The notes: a model not told the origin generated them from the sequence alone. Positions 48,301 to 61,300 are shown, counted from the stretch's first letter. The stretch: DNA of 64,000 nt from Mesorhabditis belari (GCA_958450365.1 CAUEEP010000743.1:7456501-7520500); one strand, 5' to 3'. A program made the numbers and translations.

Positions 48301-50671
48301 CGTACCAGCTCGTCCTCTTTCATCAAGCCTTTCTCTCAGTCATGATTTGCATAAAGTTACGATTGCTAAAGAAAAACTAAAGCAAATTCCTGGAAATCCC
48401 CCAAAAAGTGAGGAATAAGAGATAGCTTTTAAAATAAAATTTAAAATAAAATTTTAGCACCAGCACGTCCTCCACCAGCAAATCGAGGGCAAATCTCACC
48501 GACTAATGTGAGTCATTTTTTGGCTTTTTATGAGTCAAGTTTATTCAGGATCCTTATGCGGTAGTGCTCTATCCATTCACTGGGTCACAATTTGATGAGC
48601 TTTCTTGTGACGCTGGTGATAAAGTTCTTTTAAAGAGAGAGGTCGACGATCAATGGATTTATGGTGAACAATCGAGGAAAACTAGAATCAATGAGCTGTT
48701 TTTAGGAATGAATACACGAACGGGTCAACATGGAATCATGCCCTTATCTTATCTTGATGTTAAAGTGCCTCTTGTGCCAACTCAGGTTTGAAACAAGGTC
48801 TTCGTTTAAGCAAGGATTAAGCAAGCAAGCAAGGATTCGTTTAATCAAGCAACTTCCCCCTTTTTTACCTTTTATTTAACTCCCTCTCGGGGAAGGGAGA
48901 TTAAGTGCGTTTTGGTGTAAAATGGTTAGCACATTTACCCGATAAGCGAAAGGTTGAGGGTTCGAGTCACCGGCGGTGTTCTTGATCTGCGCTAGTTTTA
49001 ACTAGTTTGCCGTTGTCAATCTACGAATTTTACTCGTTTGAAAAACGTTGCTTTTGCTTAATTCGATCGAAAATTTGATTTCGAGTCGAATGAAAGCAAA
49101 AGCAACGTTTTTCAAACAAATCCGGCTAGATACGAGCAAAATTCGTAGATTGCCAACGGCAAAATCGACTGAAAAAGCGGCGGAGTTAACATGGCTGAGT
49201 TTTACAACGGTAAAAGTGTACAGTTGCGTAGTTTTATTGGAAATTTGGTGAAAACTCAAAAATAAACTAAACTATTATGGTCATTTGATAAGCCTGAATC
49301 TTCTCTTGAAAACTAGAAGAAAGTTATCGACTAACTTTCTCCGAAATCAATAAAAAAAAGCTTACAGAAAGGTGCCAACGTAACGACAGCTTTATATGAT
49401 TACACAACGGGTGTTGATGGTGATTTACAAGTAAGTTTAAAATGATAAACAAAGAAATCAATTCCTTTTTAGTTCCGAGCCGGTGACTTGATTGATATTG
49501 TTGAATGGGTGGATGAGCAATGGCTTCGAGGACGAATCGGCTCTGCAACAGGGATCTTTCCGGCAAATTTCGTGGATAGTCAGGTTGAAAAAACTCGATT
49601 TTCAAACGAAAATGTCTGAAAATTCAGAGTTTAACCTCGATTTCAAAACCTTTGAGATCACCGATGAAAAGTTCGCCAAGCAAGGAAACCGTTACCGTGG
49701 CTTATGATTACAATACCGGGGTTGGTTTGAAAAAACTGGAGCATCAACAACCAATATTAGAAGCTTGATGAAAAATAGAATTTGTAAACAATTGCAGATG
49801 GCTGAAGATCTAGTTTGTCGAGCTGGTGACGTCGTTGAAGTTGTTGAAAGGTAAGGAAACTAAAAACTAAAACAGATTTCAAATGAATCAAGGTTGGACT
49901 CGAATTGGATCAAAGGAAGACTTCGCGGTCAAACTGGAATGATTCCTACAACATTCTTGCAGGTTTGAGGAACAGAATTTGAGTGTAAACATGAGTGTAA
50001 GCTTATAGAGCATAAACGCTTGTAGAAACTCGTAGAATGGCTATTTGTTTTTTGAATTGGGACTCCGTTATGCCAGAATTGGGACTCCGTTATGCCATTC
50101 GATGTGGGGCCTTCACGGCAAGAGCACGTTCATCAGCTGTTGTTGGCTGCTCAAACACACAGACAAATTTGCCAATGTGTGCCCGAATTTGCCAATGTGT
50201 GCCTCACTGTTTTTACCCACTATTTTTACCAAAAAAATCGAGTCAAGTTTGGAGTTTTGAATGGCAGAAAGATCAAACAAATCCACCATTTAGGAAATAT
50301 AACCAAACAAAACAAAACTCTAAACAAAACTATTTTAAAATTCTGTAAACTTTTCAGGATTCAAGCGATAATCGAAAATCGATGAGTGGATTCGTTGAAC
50401 GAGAAATGACAGTGATCAGCGACTACGCTTCTCATGAACCTGGACATCTCAGTGTTACTCGTGGAGATAAAGTGAAAATTGTTGAAGAGGTACTTTAGAA
50501 TTTGATATAATAGAGTTTATGATATAATAATTTGATATAATATAATAGAATAATATAATAGAATTTATGATTTCAATTCAGCTTGACGACTATTGGTACA
50601 AGGGGAAACCATTGGATTCCGTCTTTCGATTCATGGAGCCTGGATTTATTCCAAAACATTGTGTACAATAA
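45314..50671 (+). CDS. Proline-rich adaptor with four SH3 domains
   Basis: Seventeen exons with consistent phases, about 665 residues. Exons: 45314-45398, 46081-46177, 46653-46734, 46843-46930, 46985-47085, 47126-47231, 47826-48407, 48458-48507, 48549-48663, 48706-48785, 49368-49430, 49473-49583, 49628-49720, 49798-49850, 49893-49962, 50358-50489, 50582-50671. The N-terminus is Pro-rich (FQKPIPPPPSSLKPS), then helical and Ala-rich (FAAAKALFEAS), then a long disordered linker with PxxP motifs (PPRPSKP, APARPPPANRG). Four SH3 domains close the protein: VVLYPFTGSQFDELSCDAGD...GIMPLSYL; ALYDYTTGVDGDLQFRAGD...GIFPANFV; AYDYNTG...CRAGDVVEV...GMIPTTFL; VISDYASHEPGHLSVTRGD...GFIPKHCV. Such adaptors join endocytic or cytoskeletal partners at membranes. 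SH3D19/Eve-1-like is my best guess, but Tuba-type or other multi-SH3 proteins are possible, so no symbol. A polyadenylation-like AATAAA overlaps the stop. Introns hold minisatellites and an inverted repeat pair. Confidence 0.92.
46218..46617. repeat. 11-bp minisatellite (AATACGGTTCC) in SH3-gene intron 2
   Basis: About thirty units of AATACGGTTCC with blocks ending in TTATTTTGATCTAATACGG. It is the reverse complement of the array at 41518-41745. Frames across it translate as repeated WNRIGTVLEPY, an artefact. Confidence 0.95.
47515..47655 (+). repeat. Inverted repeat arm 1 in SH3-gene intron 6
   Basis: About 130 bp including GGCACACATTGGCAAATTTG, GCAGCTGATGAACGTGCTCT and CCCCACATCGAATGGCATAA. 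The reverse complement lies at 50068-50215 in a later intron of the same gene. Confidence 0.88.
48904..48995 (+). repeat. tRNA-derived SINE fragment
   Basis: TGTAAAATGGTTAGCACA (D arm region), AAGCGAAAGGTTGAGGGTTC and GGTTCGAGTC (B box), then TTGATCTGCGCTAGT, the same body motif as the SINE at 33266-33504. Lies in an SH3-gene intron. Confidence 0.65.
49009..49172. repeat. Foldback in SH3-gene intron
   Basis: GCCGTTGTCAATCTACGAAT and GAAAAACGTTGCTTTTGC at the left pair with GCAAAAGCAACGTTTTTC and ATTCGTAGATTGCCAACGGC at the right. Confidence 0.85.
50040..50217 (-). repeat. Inverted repeat arm 2 in SH3-gene intron
   Basis: Reverse complement of 47515-47655 (TTATGCCATTCGATGTGGGG, AGAGCACGTTCATCAGCTG, CAAATTTGCCAATGTGTGCC). 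It has two short internal duplications (GGGACTCCGTTATGCCA and GAATTTGCCAATGTGTGCC). Confidence 0.88.
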
Positions 50672-50840
50672 AATATTTAGAGCTTTGCAAATAAATTCTG
50701 TCGCATTTTTTTGAATATTAATGACAAAGATATTTATGAAAAAGAACAGAGAAATGAAAGAGAAATAAAAGAATGAAAGCAACGGCTAAAAAGGATAACT
50801 AACCGGCTTGGCTGTGATGAATAAGTACAATACAGTAATA

Positions 50841-51380
50841 TTGGGTTGGTGAATTGAAAACTGCCGGCTATTGTCATATGTGACAGTTTGAGCACTTTCT
50901 TCAAAAGAAACCCATTTTGGTGTCAATGGAAAAGTTGTAGAGAATCAAAAATCAAGATTATATCCAAATTTTCAGAGCGATTCAAAAACTGGTTTTCAAG
51001 AAATGCCAAATTTATGAATTTTCACAAAACTTGCATTTTAAGCGAAACTACTACGTGTATCTTTTTGGAAATTTGGCTATAAGCCTCATTTTTGATTCTC
51101 TACAACTTTTCTATTAACACCAAAATGGGTTTCTTTTGAAGAAAGTGCTCAAACTGAGACATCTCGACATCTCCAGTCCTCCATTTTTGAGTCTCACACT
51201 TGTATCACACACAAACCAAAATCCTACTAGAATCCAAAATCCGAAAGAAGAATCCGCAAATTGCCTGTAAAATGGGCAGAAGTCGTCAATAATAATGGAA
51301 ATTATTTGGAATGAATTCATAGTTTTATGTTGAATAAATTTTAGTTCAAAGTCTGGCAGCTTTCAATTCACCAACCCAAT
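50841..51380 (+). mobile_element. Mariner-type element with transposase tail only (family G)
   Basis: TIRs TTGGGTTGGTGAATTGAAAA and TTTCAATTCACCAACCCAA, flanked by TA-rich DNA. Near the right end, IRKLPVKWAEVVNNNGNYLE plus a stop (about 51252-51314) is the C-terminus of a mariner transposase; the rest is lost and replaced by a foldback (AAGAAACCCATTTTGGTGT at 50908 and its complement near 51117). Confidence 0.88.
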
Positions 51381-51584
51381 ATATTATAATTATTTAACAG
51401 TAGACAAAAGTGCTACGGTAGAATAGCCAACAATTGAATTAGCACGAATCTTATCGATAAGCGAATCTGCTTACACCCTCAACAACAAGTTTTAGGGCTC
51501 ACCGAAGCCGGACTCACTCCCAGTCAGATTCCCTATATCCCACTTGTGAAACTCACCGCGTTTTGCTTTACTTCTTTAGTGAAA

Positions 51585-51720
51585 TCCGCAAATTGCCTGT
51601 AAAATGGACAGAAGTCGTCAATAATAATGGAGATTATTTGGAATGAATTTATGGTTTTATGTTGAATAAATTTTAGTTCAAAGTCCCGCAGTTTTCAATT
51701 CAATTCACCAACCGAATACA
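51585..51720 (+). pseudogene. Second mariner tail, family G
   Basis: AAATCCGCAAATTGCCTGTA and the following 120 bp repeat the right end of the element at 50841-51380, with the same C-terminal residues (VKWTEVVNNNGDYLE) and terminal CAATTCACCAACCGAATA. The left part is missing. Confidence 0.85.
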
Positions 51721-52329
51721 ATAACTTCCAGATCAAAAGATCCTACAAAATGTTTGCCAAAAGTTCTTGAAAACTTTAGCTAATAGTTGTTACTCTTTTC
51801 CAATTAAAGAAACGAATGTAGGCTTTTCAGCACCTCAAAATCCCAACATGTTGACCCAAAGCCTAACTCTTGCCTCTCTGTATATTTTTAACAATTCACA
51901 ATTTAAATATTATAACAAAACCATCATGAAGTTACCTAGAGAGAGAGGGTAAAATGAGAAAAAATAGGAAAAGGGACAAGGAATGAGCACCGCCCATTCT
52001 TGCCCCGCCCTCTCTCCTCCCATCTCCGACCTCTTGAGAGTTTGCGCTTCAATTTTTTCCTAATTTCACCGCAAACAATAATCTTCCAAAGTTTAAATCA
52101 TTTTTGACTAACAAAGACATTCTTTTGCCATTAACTAACATGCTTTGTTCATTCAACTTTTAAAATCATTAGAACATTTCTAGTTATAGACTCCAGAAAA
52201 TCTTTTCGTTTCTCTTCATAATTTCGTTGGAAAATAACAAATTCATCAATGAATCAACTAAGCTATTGAAAAATTTTAGTTAAAACTAGCAAGAGTGTTG
52301 GAAAGGTTAATCGAGGGTGCCTTGGGGCC

Positions 52330-55300
52330 ATGTCGGAAGCGCTTACATCGCTCGCTTGCCGCCACATGGGCGCCCAGCTCTCCGCTGAGGCGTTTCGATC
52401 GACCGCCTGTGCCCAATGTCTTTCATTCATCTATTTAATCACTCTACCCTTCAGCGCCATTCTTCATACTCAACTCTGCCCGAATGGTCTCCTCATTTGC
52501 CCGTCTCGTGACGATGAGCCCCATCTATGCACGTGCTCAAACCCAAGCCGCGTCTTCAACGTACCCGAGTTTGCGCTCAATCGGTGAGAACTCTTTGAAC
52601 AAAGTTTCTCATTCAAAAATCTCTTCTTAAACTAATCTCCCCAAACTTTTTGTTTAATCCAAATTTATAGTTCAAACAACTATAAAGGAACTATAAAGGA
52701 ACTATAAAGGAACTATAAAGGAGCTTTAAAGGAGCTTTAAAGGAGCTTTAAAGGAGCTTTAAAGGAACTATAAAGGAGCTTTAAAAGAACTAAATAGGAA
52801 CTATAAAGGAACTATAAAAGAGCTCGAACAGCTCAGAGAAATTTAAGCCTTCTCATCTAGGCGTTATTTTTGACACGAATGACTTTGTGTCTCTTTCAAA
52901 AAGAATTGTCTTTTCTCTACTTCCATGCATTCCAAGCACATCTATACATTTTTTCTCTTAAACTTAGAATTTAGTTTTATCCTTTTTCAAAAAATCGGAA
53001 GCATTGCTTTTGCATTTAAAAAGTACGCTGTTTAAACATTTGGGGGGGTTTTTTTTTCTGACCGTTTTTCCTTCATAAATGAGATTTTCTAGTTATTAAT
53101 GCCAAATTGTAACCCTGAGATTGATTGTAATGGATGATTTGTTTCCCCCTCCAAAACAAACGGACAAATTTCTCAAGACTTTTTTGTCGATGTATTCAAC
53201 GGCAAGACAAATCGATTTTGAAGGGGTTTTTTTTTGCATTAACAACAATGAAAAGAGACGATCATGTGCACATGAATGAGTCAACCAATCGTCTTCCTTT
53301 CCTTCGATTGAGAATTTCTTGTAATAAGCAAAAATCAAATTCTGTTATTTGGAAGAAAAATCAGCGTCCCTCTTTTTTTCTTTTTCTTGTCAAGGAAAGG
53401 CTTTTTGAAACAATGCCGATCGAATTTCAATGCTCGCTGAAAGGCTTTTTGGCTTTTAAAATGAAATCACAAGACTTTTCACTCAAAAAAATGTGAATAC
53501 CAAAATAAAAGCACTATTCGTAGTGGTTATTTTTGTAGTTCAAGACCTTTTCTCTCATTTTCGAGGGGATCTGGAAAAGAAAAAACTCGCAACATTATCC
53601 ATTAAATGCAATTTTCGAGAATTGAATCTCCTCTCTCTCTCTTCATCGTTTTAATTTCTAAAATTACGAGATCTCCTCTCTTTTTTCCTAACAACTAAGC
53701 CATAAGAAAAGTCGAAAGAAATCAACGAAAACAAGAAATTTCAATAGCCAATTTCAATAATGAGGCCCACGTTTTCCATTCGACTACAAGGATTCGGGGT
53801 ATTTTTTTTAAGTGATTTCCCCATCCTCCTAATTCCCATCTTTCCACAAATTGATAGCAGCTTTTCACCTAGAAATAGTGTGATTAATTGAGTGAGAAAA
53901 AAAATGGAATAAAAAGATTTGTGCTGTGGAATTCTTTTCTCCCCTTTCTAGAGAGCGATTTTCCATGCCTCGACGCGTCCTGAGGGGCACTTTAGGCACA
54001 CTTTTTGGCAACATTTGAATTGAAGGGAAGGGAGAAAACGAAAGGGCGAAAGTTTTGTTCTCCCCTCCTTTACTCACACAAAATATGATTGCTCGAAGTA
54101 TTTTCAGTCCTTTCTTCTCTCTCCCAGAAATCTTTGCTGACCCGCCTTCTATTTTCTCCGTCTCCTCAGGGAAAGATTCGAGTTCGCTGAAAGTTTACTC
54201 AAGAAAAGATTCTCTCTCAAGCGCTCTTTGAAAGATTCCTTGCCTCCTCCTACTGTATGCATCATTGCTTGGGGCACATCGTTGTCTCCAACGAGTTGAG
54301 AATAAGCAATGAGCTTGCCTAGTGTTTTTTTTTTCTCCATCCACACCCAAATCTCACCTTCTATACCTTAAATGTTTCCGCGAAAAGGCTGAGAGAAAAA
54401 CAAATTAAAGGAAAATAGTGTAGAGTCCAGTCCGGATGTTTCTCCCTATTTTCAATTTTATCGTGACAATTTTAAAAAGCTGAAAAAAGTGGAGAAAAAA
54501 GTCAAAATTAGGGTTCTCTTGTGTGTTTCTCTTTACTTTCAAAGAGTTGAAGTAAACTTTGTCGAGGATTTGACCAAATTGAATAGAATGTGTGGGGGGA
54601 CTAGGTGCTGAAAAAAGGCGACAGAGCGTTTCTTTTCTCATCTATGAAAGGGCTTTGTGTGTGTCATTGGGCTGTCAACAGGCGCTCATCTGTGGTTGGC
54701 AACTTGGGCCATCCTGGCTAGTGGCTATCGTTTCATCAGCAGCTGGGCTATTTTATCTAAAGAAATTTGGTTCAACTAGTTCATTTTCGGAAATTCTTGC
54801 AAAAAGCTTTTGTTGACAAATACAAAAAAGAGTCGCTTATTTCTGGCCTTGGGTAATTGAACCAGAAAGGTTCGTCGATTCCTGACTATATGGAGACCCC
54901 GTGTGCCAGATCGCAAATTTTCCTACCAAACACATGTTGAGCACGCACAAGTTTCAACGTACTTTGAACTTTCGTGACCTGGTACACTAAAATCGAAGAC
55001 GATGATGATGATTCCGATGACACGGGGGAAAAAGGCGATGATCTGGGGGAAAAAAAGTTCAATGAACTTTTTGAAATGAAAGAATGAAATGAAAGAGATC
55101 TGGAAAAGGATCACTGGTGTTCCGGTAGGACTTTTAGCTTGCTTTTTGATTTAAAGAAAGAAAGAAAAACTCGATTCGCAACTATCCCCATCCATCATAC
55201 GTGCCCAGTTTTTGAGGCTCTCGGCAGCTGCCATCAAAAACTGAGATTGGTCCCTGATAGGCGGTGGGGATCCTCACCTTTTCTCACTCACACAAAACAA

Positions 55301-58300
55301 GCACAGATGAGAGTAATGTAAATAAAAAAAAATGGTACTTTTCTGTTATCCCCACCAGTTTATCTAATCGTAAACGTTAGGTAAATTCAGTTCAATTCAC
55401 CAATTAACTTCTAAATAAGAGATTTCTTTCAGATCAGCGGTGACACCTTTGGAAGAACTCCGCTTGAAACCGCCATTACCCGATTTCTTTCCATTCTTCA
55501 CGAAACAATGTTGCGAGGCTGCGTGGGATTGCTGCCAAAAGACACAGCAAAGTCGAGCACCAAATATCGGTAGATTTTTCCTTCACTTACTTGGTGAAAT
55601 CAATGTATTAAGCTTGCCCGGGCACTTGGGACGGCTGGCAGTGCTTTGGCGATTCACAGCCTGGCACAATCGAGGGCCGATGCCCGACCTATATTTATGG
55701 AAATCAGAAGACTCAGTTTGAGAGCTATGAAGGACTTAGTGAGTTTGGATTATTCGAAATTCGCCAAGCAAAACACACGGCTGAGTCTTGTAAAACAGAG
55801 GTGCTGCAAAAATTGGGCTAGTTTGTTCGGGGGGTGTCCGCACGACGGTGATTGCATTACCAGCGGACGCCAAAACCAATCCATCCCACGTTGACCAATC
55901 CTCCATCCGCCAAGACCAATCCTTCATCCAATGCATGAGAAATTATTTTATTTTTTTCATTTTTGCAAGACTTCTATTAATCAAATTAATGATTTAAACG
56001 AAGATTTAAAAAAATTTTCAATTTTAAACCAGGAAACGAAAAATTGTTAGACATTAATCTTTTTGAATCCACTCGCATTTCAAAAACAAGGTCTAATGGC
56101 AACGGGATCTCCACATTTTTCAATATTTTTCAGTTAATGGTGTTTCGTGATTGAGAACACGTAGACATAATGGATGGTGGATGGAAACGAGAGATGGAAT
56201 TGATTCCATCAAGGGGAGAGAGAGAGAAGAGAGAGAGAAACAGAGTCGTTCTCCTTACCCATCGAAAAAAAAAAATAACAAAACGAGAGTAAATGTAAAT
56301 TACTTTCAGAGAGGGGGGCACATCTTTTTCTCTATTTCAGATGTATGTACAGTGAAAAAGGCGGGAGGGTAGAAGGGGGGTTGGTGGGCAAGAGATGGCA
56401 AGAGATGGGAGTGAGCTGAAACTCTTGGACCCCTGAGTTGAAGGGATCGAATTTCCACGAAAAGAAAAGACGCCCATGCATTGAGATAGAGCCACACAAA
56501 CTGCACAAATGAGAGAGACCGGGAAAACATAGGTAAAGTGACGAAAATAGAGTCCCCTTTCTCATCCGCCGACTGAGTTGCCATTCACACACGTTTGCCC
56601 AGCCGGAAGTCACGAGGGGCTTTTGATTTTGTGCAAAAGGGGGAAAAAAAAGCATCAATCGATTAGAAGAGTTTTTTGCAAATTGGTAAAATGAAATCAT
56701 TTTATAGTCGCTGTAAAGCAATGCACGCCAAGTGGTTGGGCGATGAGGGCAGAGACGGGTCAAGAATGGACTGATTATGTGGGATGTCGAATCGATGATG
56801 AGGTGGGGAGAATCGAAACAAAGCCACTTTACCACTTGACCATATCACCATACGTGATATCGTGAAGTGGTAAAGTGGCTTTGTTTTCGCTAAAACTTCT
56901 ACCTTTTAAACTTCAAAAAAATCTAAAATCTAAAGATTACAAGATTTATTGTAATCTTTAGATGTTTGTCTTTAGATGATGTTTATCATTCGGATTTACA
57001 GCATCAACAAAGCTCAGCACACATCTTTAGAGTGTTTAGATTAAAAGATTTCTTAAAATACCACCAGAAAATCTCTTAAAAGCTTTAACTTTCAAGTAAA
57101 ACACTTAGATGTCAGCAAGAAACACAAATTTAGTCAGCAAGAATCAAAGTGCTTGCCGGAATTATCCCATTAGTGATCAGCGCGATCGCTCTCATCCCGG
57201 CGCTTCTCATTCTCACGTGTTTTCGGTAAAAGTTCTACCTTTTACACTTTAAAAAAAAAACCTTTAGAAGCCTCAAGCATCAATCCGTTTTCATCATTCA
57301 TCGACATTTACTGCTTTCTTTTCTTCTTTTTGGGGTCTCCTATTTGCTCAATTTCGTTCTTTTCATTTTTGATGGGGCGCCATTGGATCATCAGCATACC
57401 ACGAATCATGTAAGAGTTTTTAATGTTAACAATCGAAATCCTCCAACAAAAAGAAACTCTTTAGCCGGTACTACGAGAAATACATTATGTATGTTGTCAT
57501 TTCTTTCAGCTAGCTTCATTTCTCAAGCTATCTTCAGCACAAGCATTCATTGTTTAGATAATTTGCCGAGTTGCGTTTTCGGTGCAACTACGCTTTTTCC
57601 GATTGTCGACATTCAGCTGGATGTTGGCCGAAGGAGTGTACTTGTTTCGGCTACTGAGGAACGCTTTCTCCGACGAAAGCTCCCTTATGCCTTACAAGAT
57701 CATTTGCTGGGGTAAGTTCACAAGTAGAACGAATGACGTAGAAGTATTAGGCTGTAGACTGTAGCTGTAGACTGTAGCTGTAGACTGTAGCTGTAGACTG
57801 TAGCTGTAGACTGTAGCTGTAGGCTGTAGCTGTAGACTGTAGCTGTAGGCTGTAGCTGTAGCTGTAGGCTGTAGCTGTAGGCTGTAGCTGAATAGTTGAG
57901 AAAATAGTGTTGCCGAAAACCAAACCAAATTTAACCCTATTTAAAATTTTATCAATATAAAACGACAATTTACAGGAGTGCCCTTGTTGATCACAATCGT
58001 TTATGGCATATTGCGACAACTTTTTGACAACGAGGGCTGCTGGATCTCTCCATCACTCTATCATTGGATCGAATGGGTCTACATGGCGCCCTGTCTTGTG
58101 GCACTTTGTGTAAATCTAAAAAAAAAATTCAATCCTTTCATTTCATTTTCCTTAGACAAATCTCCTCTTGGTCACGTTGATTTTGTATATTTTGGTGAAG
58201 AAGTTGCGATACAATCCACATCTGGAGCCCGTTCAGTACAGGTTAGCAAAACAGCAAAACAAAACATGCAGATCGTTTTAAAAATTCTTCAAGAGTTTCT

Positions 58301-61300
58301 TGTTTCAAAGAAATGCAAAATTTTCGTAAACTAGATTCGCAAACTAGATTCTCATTTATACATCTTTACAAAGGTGTCAAAATATAACCGTCTTTGATCT
58401 TTGGACTCTAGAAAAGCCGTTCGAGCCGCTTTGATGCTAGTCCCAGTGTTTGGCCTTCATTTCTTATTTACAATTTATCGAATACCTTCCCATGCTCATC
58501 AGATCATCAACATGATACTTGATGGGCTTCAGGTAATGATTTCAATTTCATGATTTCAATTTCATGATTTCAATTTCAATGATTTCAAAGAGATTCGTGA
58601 ATGATTCGAATTTAGGGCTTTGCAGTGTCGATAATCCTTTGTTATGCAAATCGCTCAGCGATGGAGTGTGTGAAGAAATGGGTTCGTCTTTAAAGTCTAT
58701 CAAATTAGCATACTAATCAACGATTTTAGGTGGGTGGAAAGCGAGAATCGAGAAAGCTCAAAGAAGAGCACAAAAAAGCCGTTCGACGCTGTGAAAGTGC
58801 TCGCTCAGCCCATAAGGTTTGTTTTTTTGGGGAAAAGGAAACGGAGAATAAAGAAATGATTACTAATAAGGTACTAAAAATCAAACAAATTTTCGTTTTG
58901 CAAGCCAATCAATCAGTAACACAAAAGATTTCGAATGGGAAAGCTTACTAACCCAATGACATAACGATTTTCAAACTAATCTTCAAAAAAACTGCAAAAA
59001 CTTGAACTAACAAGCTTGAACAGAGCTGTGAAATATAGCTGTGAAACAGATATCAAATAAATAAGATAAAAAGCTTTTACTTGAAACTTTTACAAAAAAA
59101 AATATAATGCTGTCAAAATGCTTCGTTTCTTCTCTTCAGAATTATGAAACGTTTCGCACTAACGTCCACGCGGTGAGTCTAGGATTCGAACAAAAACAAC
59201 CTAGCCCAGGGAGGTGGGACAAATGCGACCTTTTTTTTTGCGCACCTGGACATTTGCGCACCTTTTTTTTGCTGGAAAAGGCCTTAGGAAAGGTCGTAGA
59301 GCTTCGAAAATGTTTCCATAGAAGGGAATCGTATGCGTAGATTCAGAATTTTGACAAATCAGACCTCGCTGACACGTCAAATTTGGGCTAAAAGGGAAAA
59401 ACTGCGGAAAAGCGTTAAGTTGCGTAGTTTTTGCCTTTTAGCCCAAATTTGACATGTCAGCGAGCTCTGATTTGTCAAAATTCTGGAATCTACGCATACG
59501 ATTCCCTTCTATGAAAACATTTTCGAAGCTCTACGACCTTTCCTAAGGCCTTTTCCAGCAAAAAAAAGGTGCACAAATGTCCAGGTGCGCAAAAAAAAGG
59601 TCGCATTTGTCCCACCCCCCTAGCCCAGAAATGCGTCTCGTTAACAAAAAGGGACTTTTTCTTTGACAATTGAACTTTTTTTTTTGAGCTATTCTAGCTC
59701 TACAAGATCTTTTTCTTTTCAACAAAACTCAAAGAAAAAGTCCATTAATTCTTGAGTGTCCTTTCGCCGTTCTCGTTTTAGTCATTAGAGATCACACAAT
59801 TTTTCGCTTTCGCACACATCTTTGTGTATTTTCCTTGTAAAGATACTAACGTTTGTTTGAAAAAAAGAAAATGGTTTGTTAAAGAGCAAATTTCAGAAAT
59901 CGTTGGCCGAGTCAACGACACTGGTTGGGGCGCTGACAAACGGAGGAATCTCTCTGGTACCAGGTTGGTTCTGGAAATGGATTTTGAAAATTTTGGAACT
60001 AAAAAATAGCATAACAAGTGAACTAAACTTTCAAAATAACGAATCAATAATCGATTGGGCTTCCCGAGCGCTGAATCACTTGAGAAAACTCTGTTGTCCA
60101 TGCTGAAAACGAGGTGGTCAATGAGTTTTTGATCCACAGTGTACCAAGCGAAACAATCGCTTTCTTGAGTGAATTCACGTCTGCATACGTGCGACTATTG
60201 GCGTAAATCTTGCGGACCATGTATCCCCAAACATTTTCTTGTGGATTCAAATCGGCGAATTTGCCGGTCACCCCAAAAGTGCAATTTGCTTCCTTTGCAA
60301 CCATCCCCTGGTGCTTTGACTGCGGTGAGTCGGAGCATTATCTTGCATATAGGTCAGGTTTCGCTGCTTGGCACCAAAATCGAAAAAGTGATCGACGGAG
60401 CAAAAATTGATACTGGATTGAATTCATTTTCTTCGAAACGAATACAAACTTATCGCGTCCACTTGCAGAAAAAGCTGCCCAAACCATCACTCCACCTCTT
60501 TTAAAATTTCGGTGCGAAAAATGAAGTTTGTCCTTTTTCAAATCGTGCTAGTAATGTCGATTGATCCATTGCAATTGAACTTGTTTTCATCTGACCACAC
60601 AATCTAAAACAATCTAAAACAAAGGGAGTTTAAATCAAACGAGTGAACACTCTTACAAAACTCCAATCGATTCGTTGATTTCTCTGTGCAAAAAGCACCT
60701 GATTTTGACAATTCGGCATTGTGATGCATGAGGCACGTCTCATACTTCTCTGAAGGATGAATTTGCTCTTATTGATCACCCTTCTAATTGTTCGTGATGA
60801 GACATGCAGATTCAGATTAGTCTTGATTTGGGGAGAAGTCAATGTCGAATTTGAGGCTTCTCGAATTCAAGTCGTTGTTCCCGCTTTGTAGTGCTCGGCT
60901 TTCGTCCCATATGTTTCATTCAGCCATCTGTTGGTCCTTTAAGATAGGTCAATTGGTCACCATCCCCTGGTGCCCTTGACTGCCGTGAGTCGGAGCATTA
61001 TCTTGCATATAGGTCAGGTTTCGCTGCTTGGCACCAAAATGGAAAAATTGGTCCTTTAAGATAGGTCTCTTACTGATCAATTGGTGTGAACAGCCGATTT
61101 TTCTGAGAATTTCTCGATAGCTTGATTCATCGCTTCGATCATCCCCTTTTCTTTAATCGAAAAGTTGCTTCCTTTTGCCCGTCACTAAAATGAAAAAAAA
61201 GATTTCTTTTGAAAACAGCACAGAAAGTAATTGAAAAACACAAAAGAAAATAAAATTCTTTATAAGGCTAAATTTATAATTTTTCTTTTAGATAGTCCCG

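Larger units (their letters stand above)
50672..52329. other. Intergenic region with mariner relics
   Basis: Holds a mariner-type element (50841-51380), a partial second copy (51585-51720) and about 600 bp of ordinary AT-rich DNA before the GPCR start. No other gene was seen. Confidence 0.6.

Noticed and set aside
48904..48976. tRNA gene in SH3-gene intron
   Set aside because: Only A- and B-box regions are conserved; it matches the SINE body downstream.
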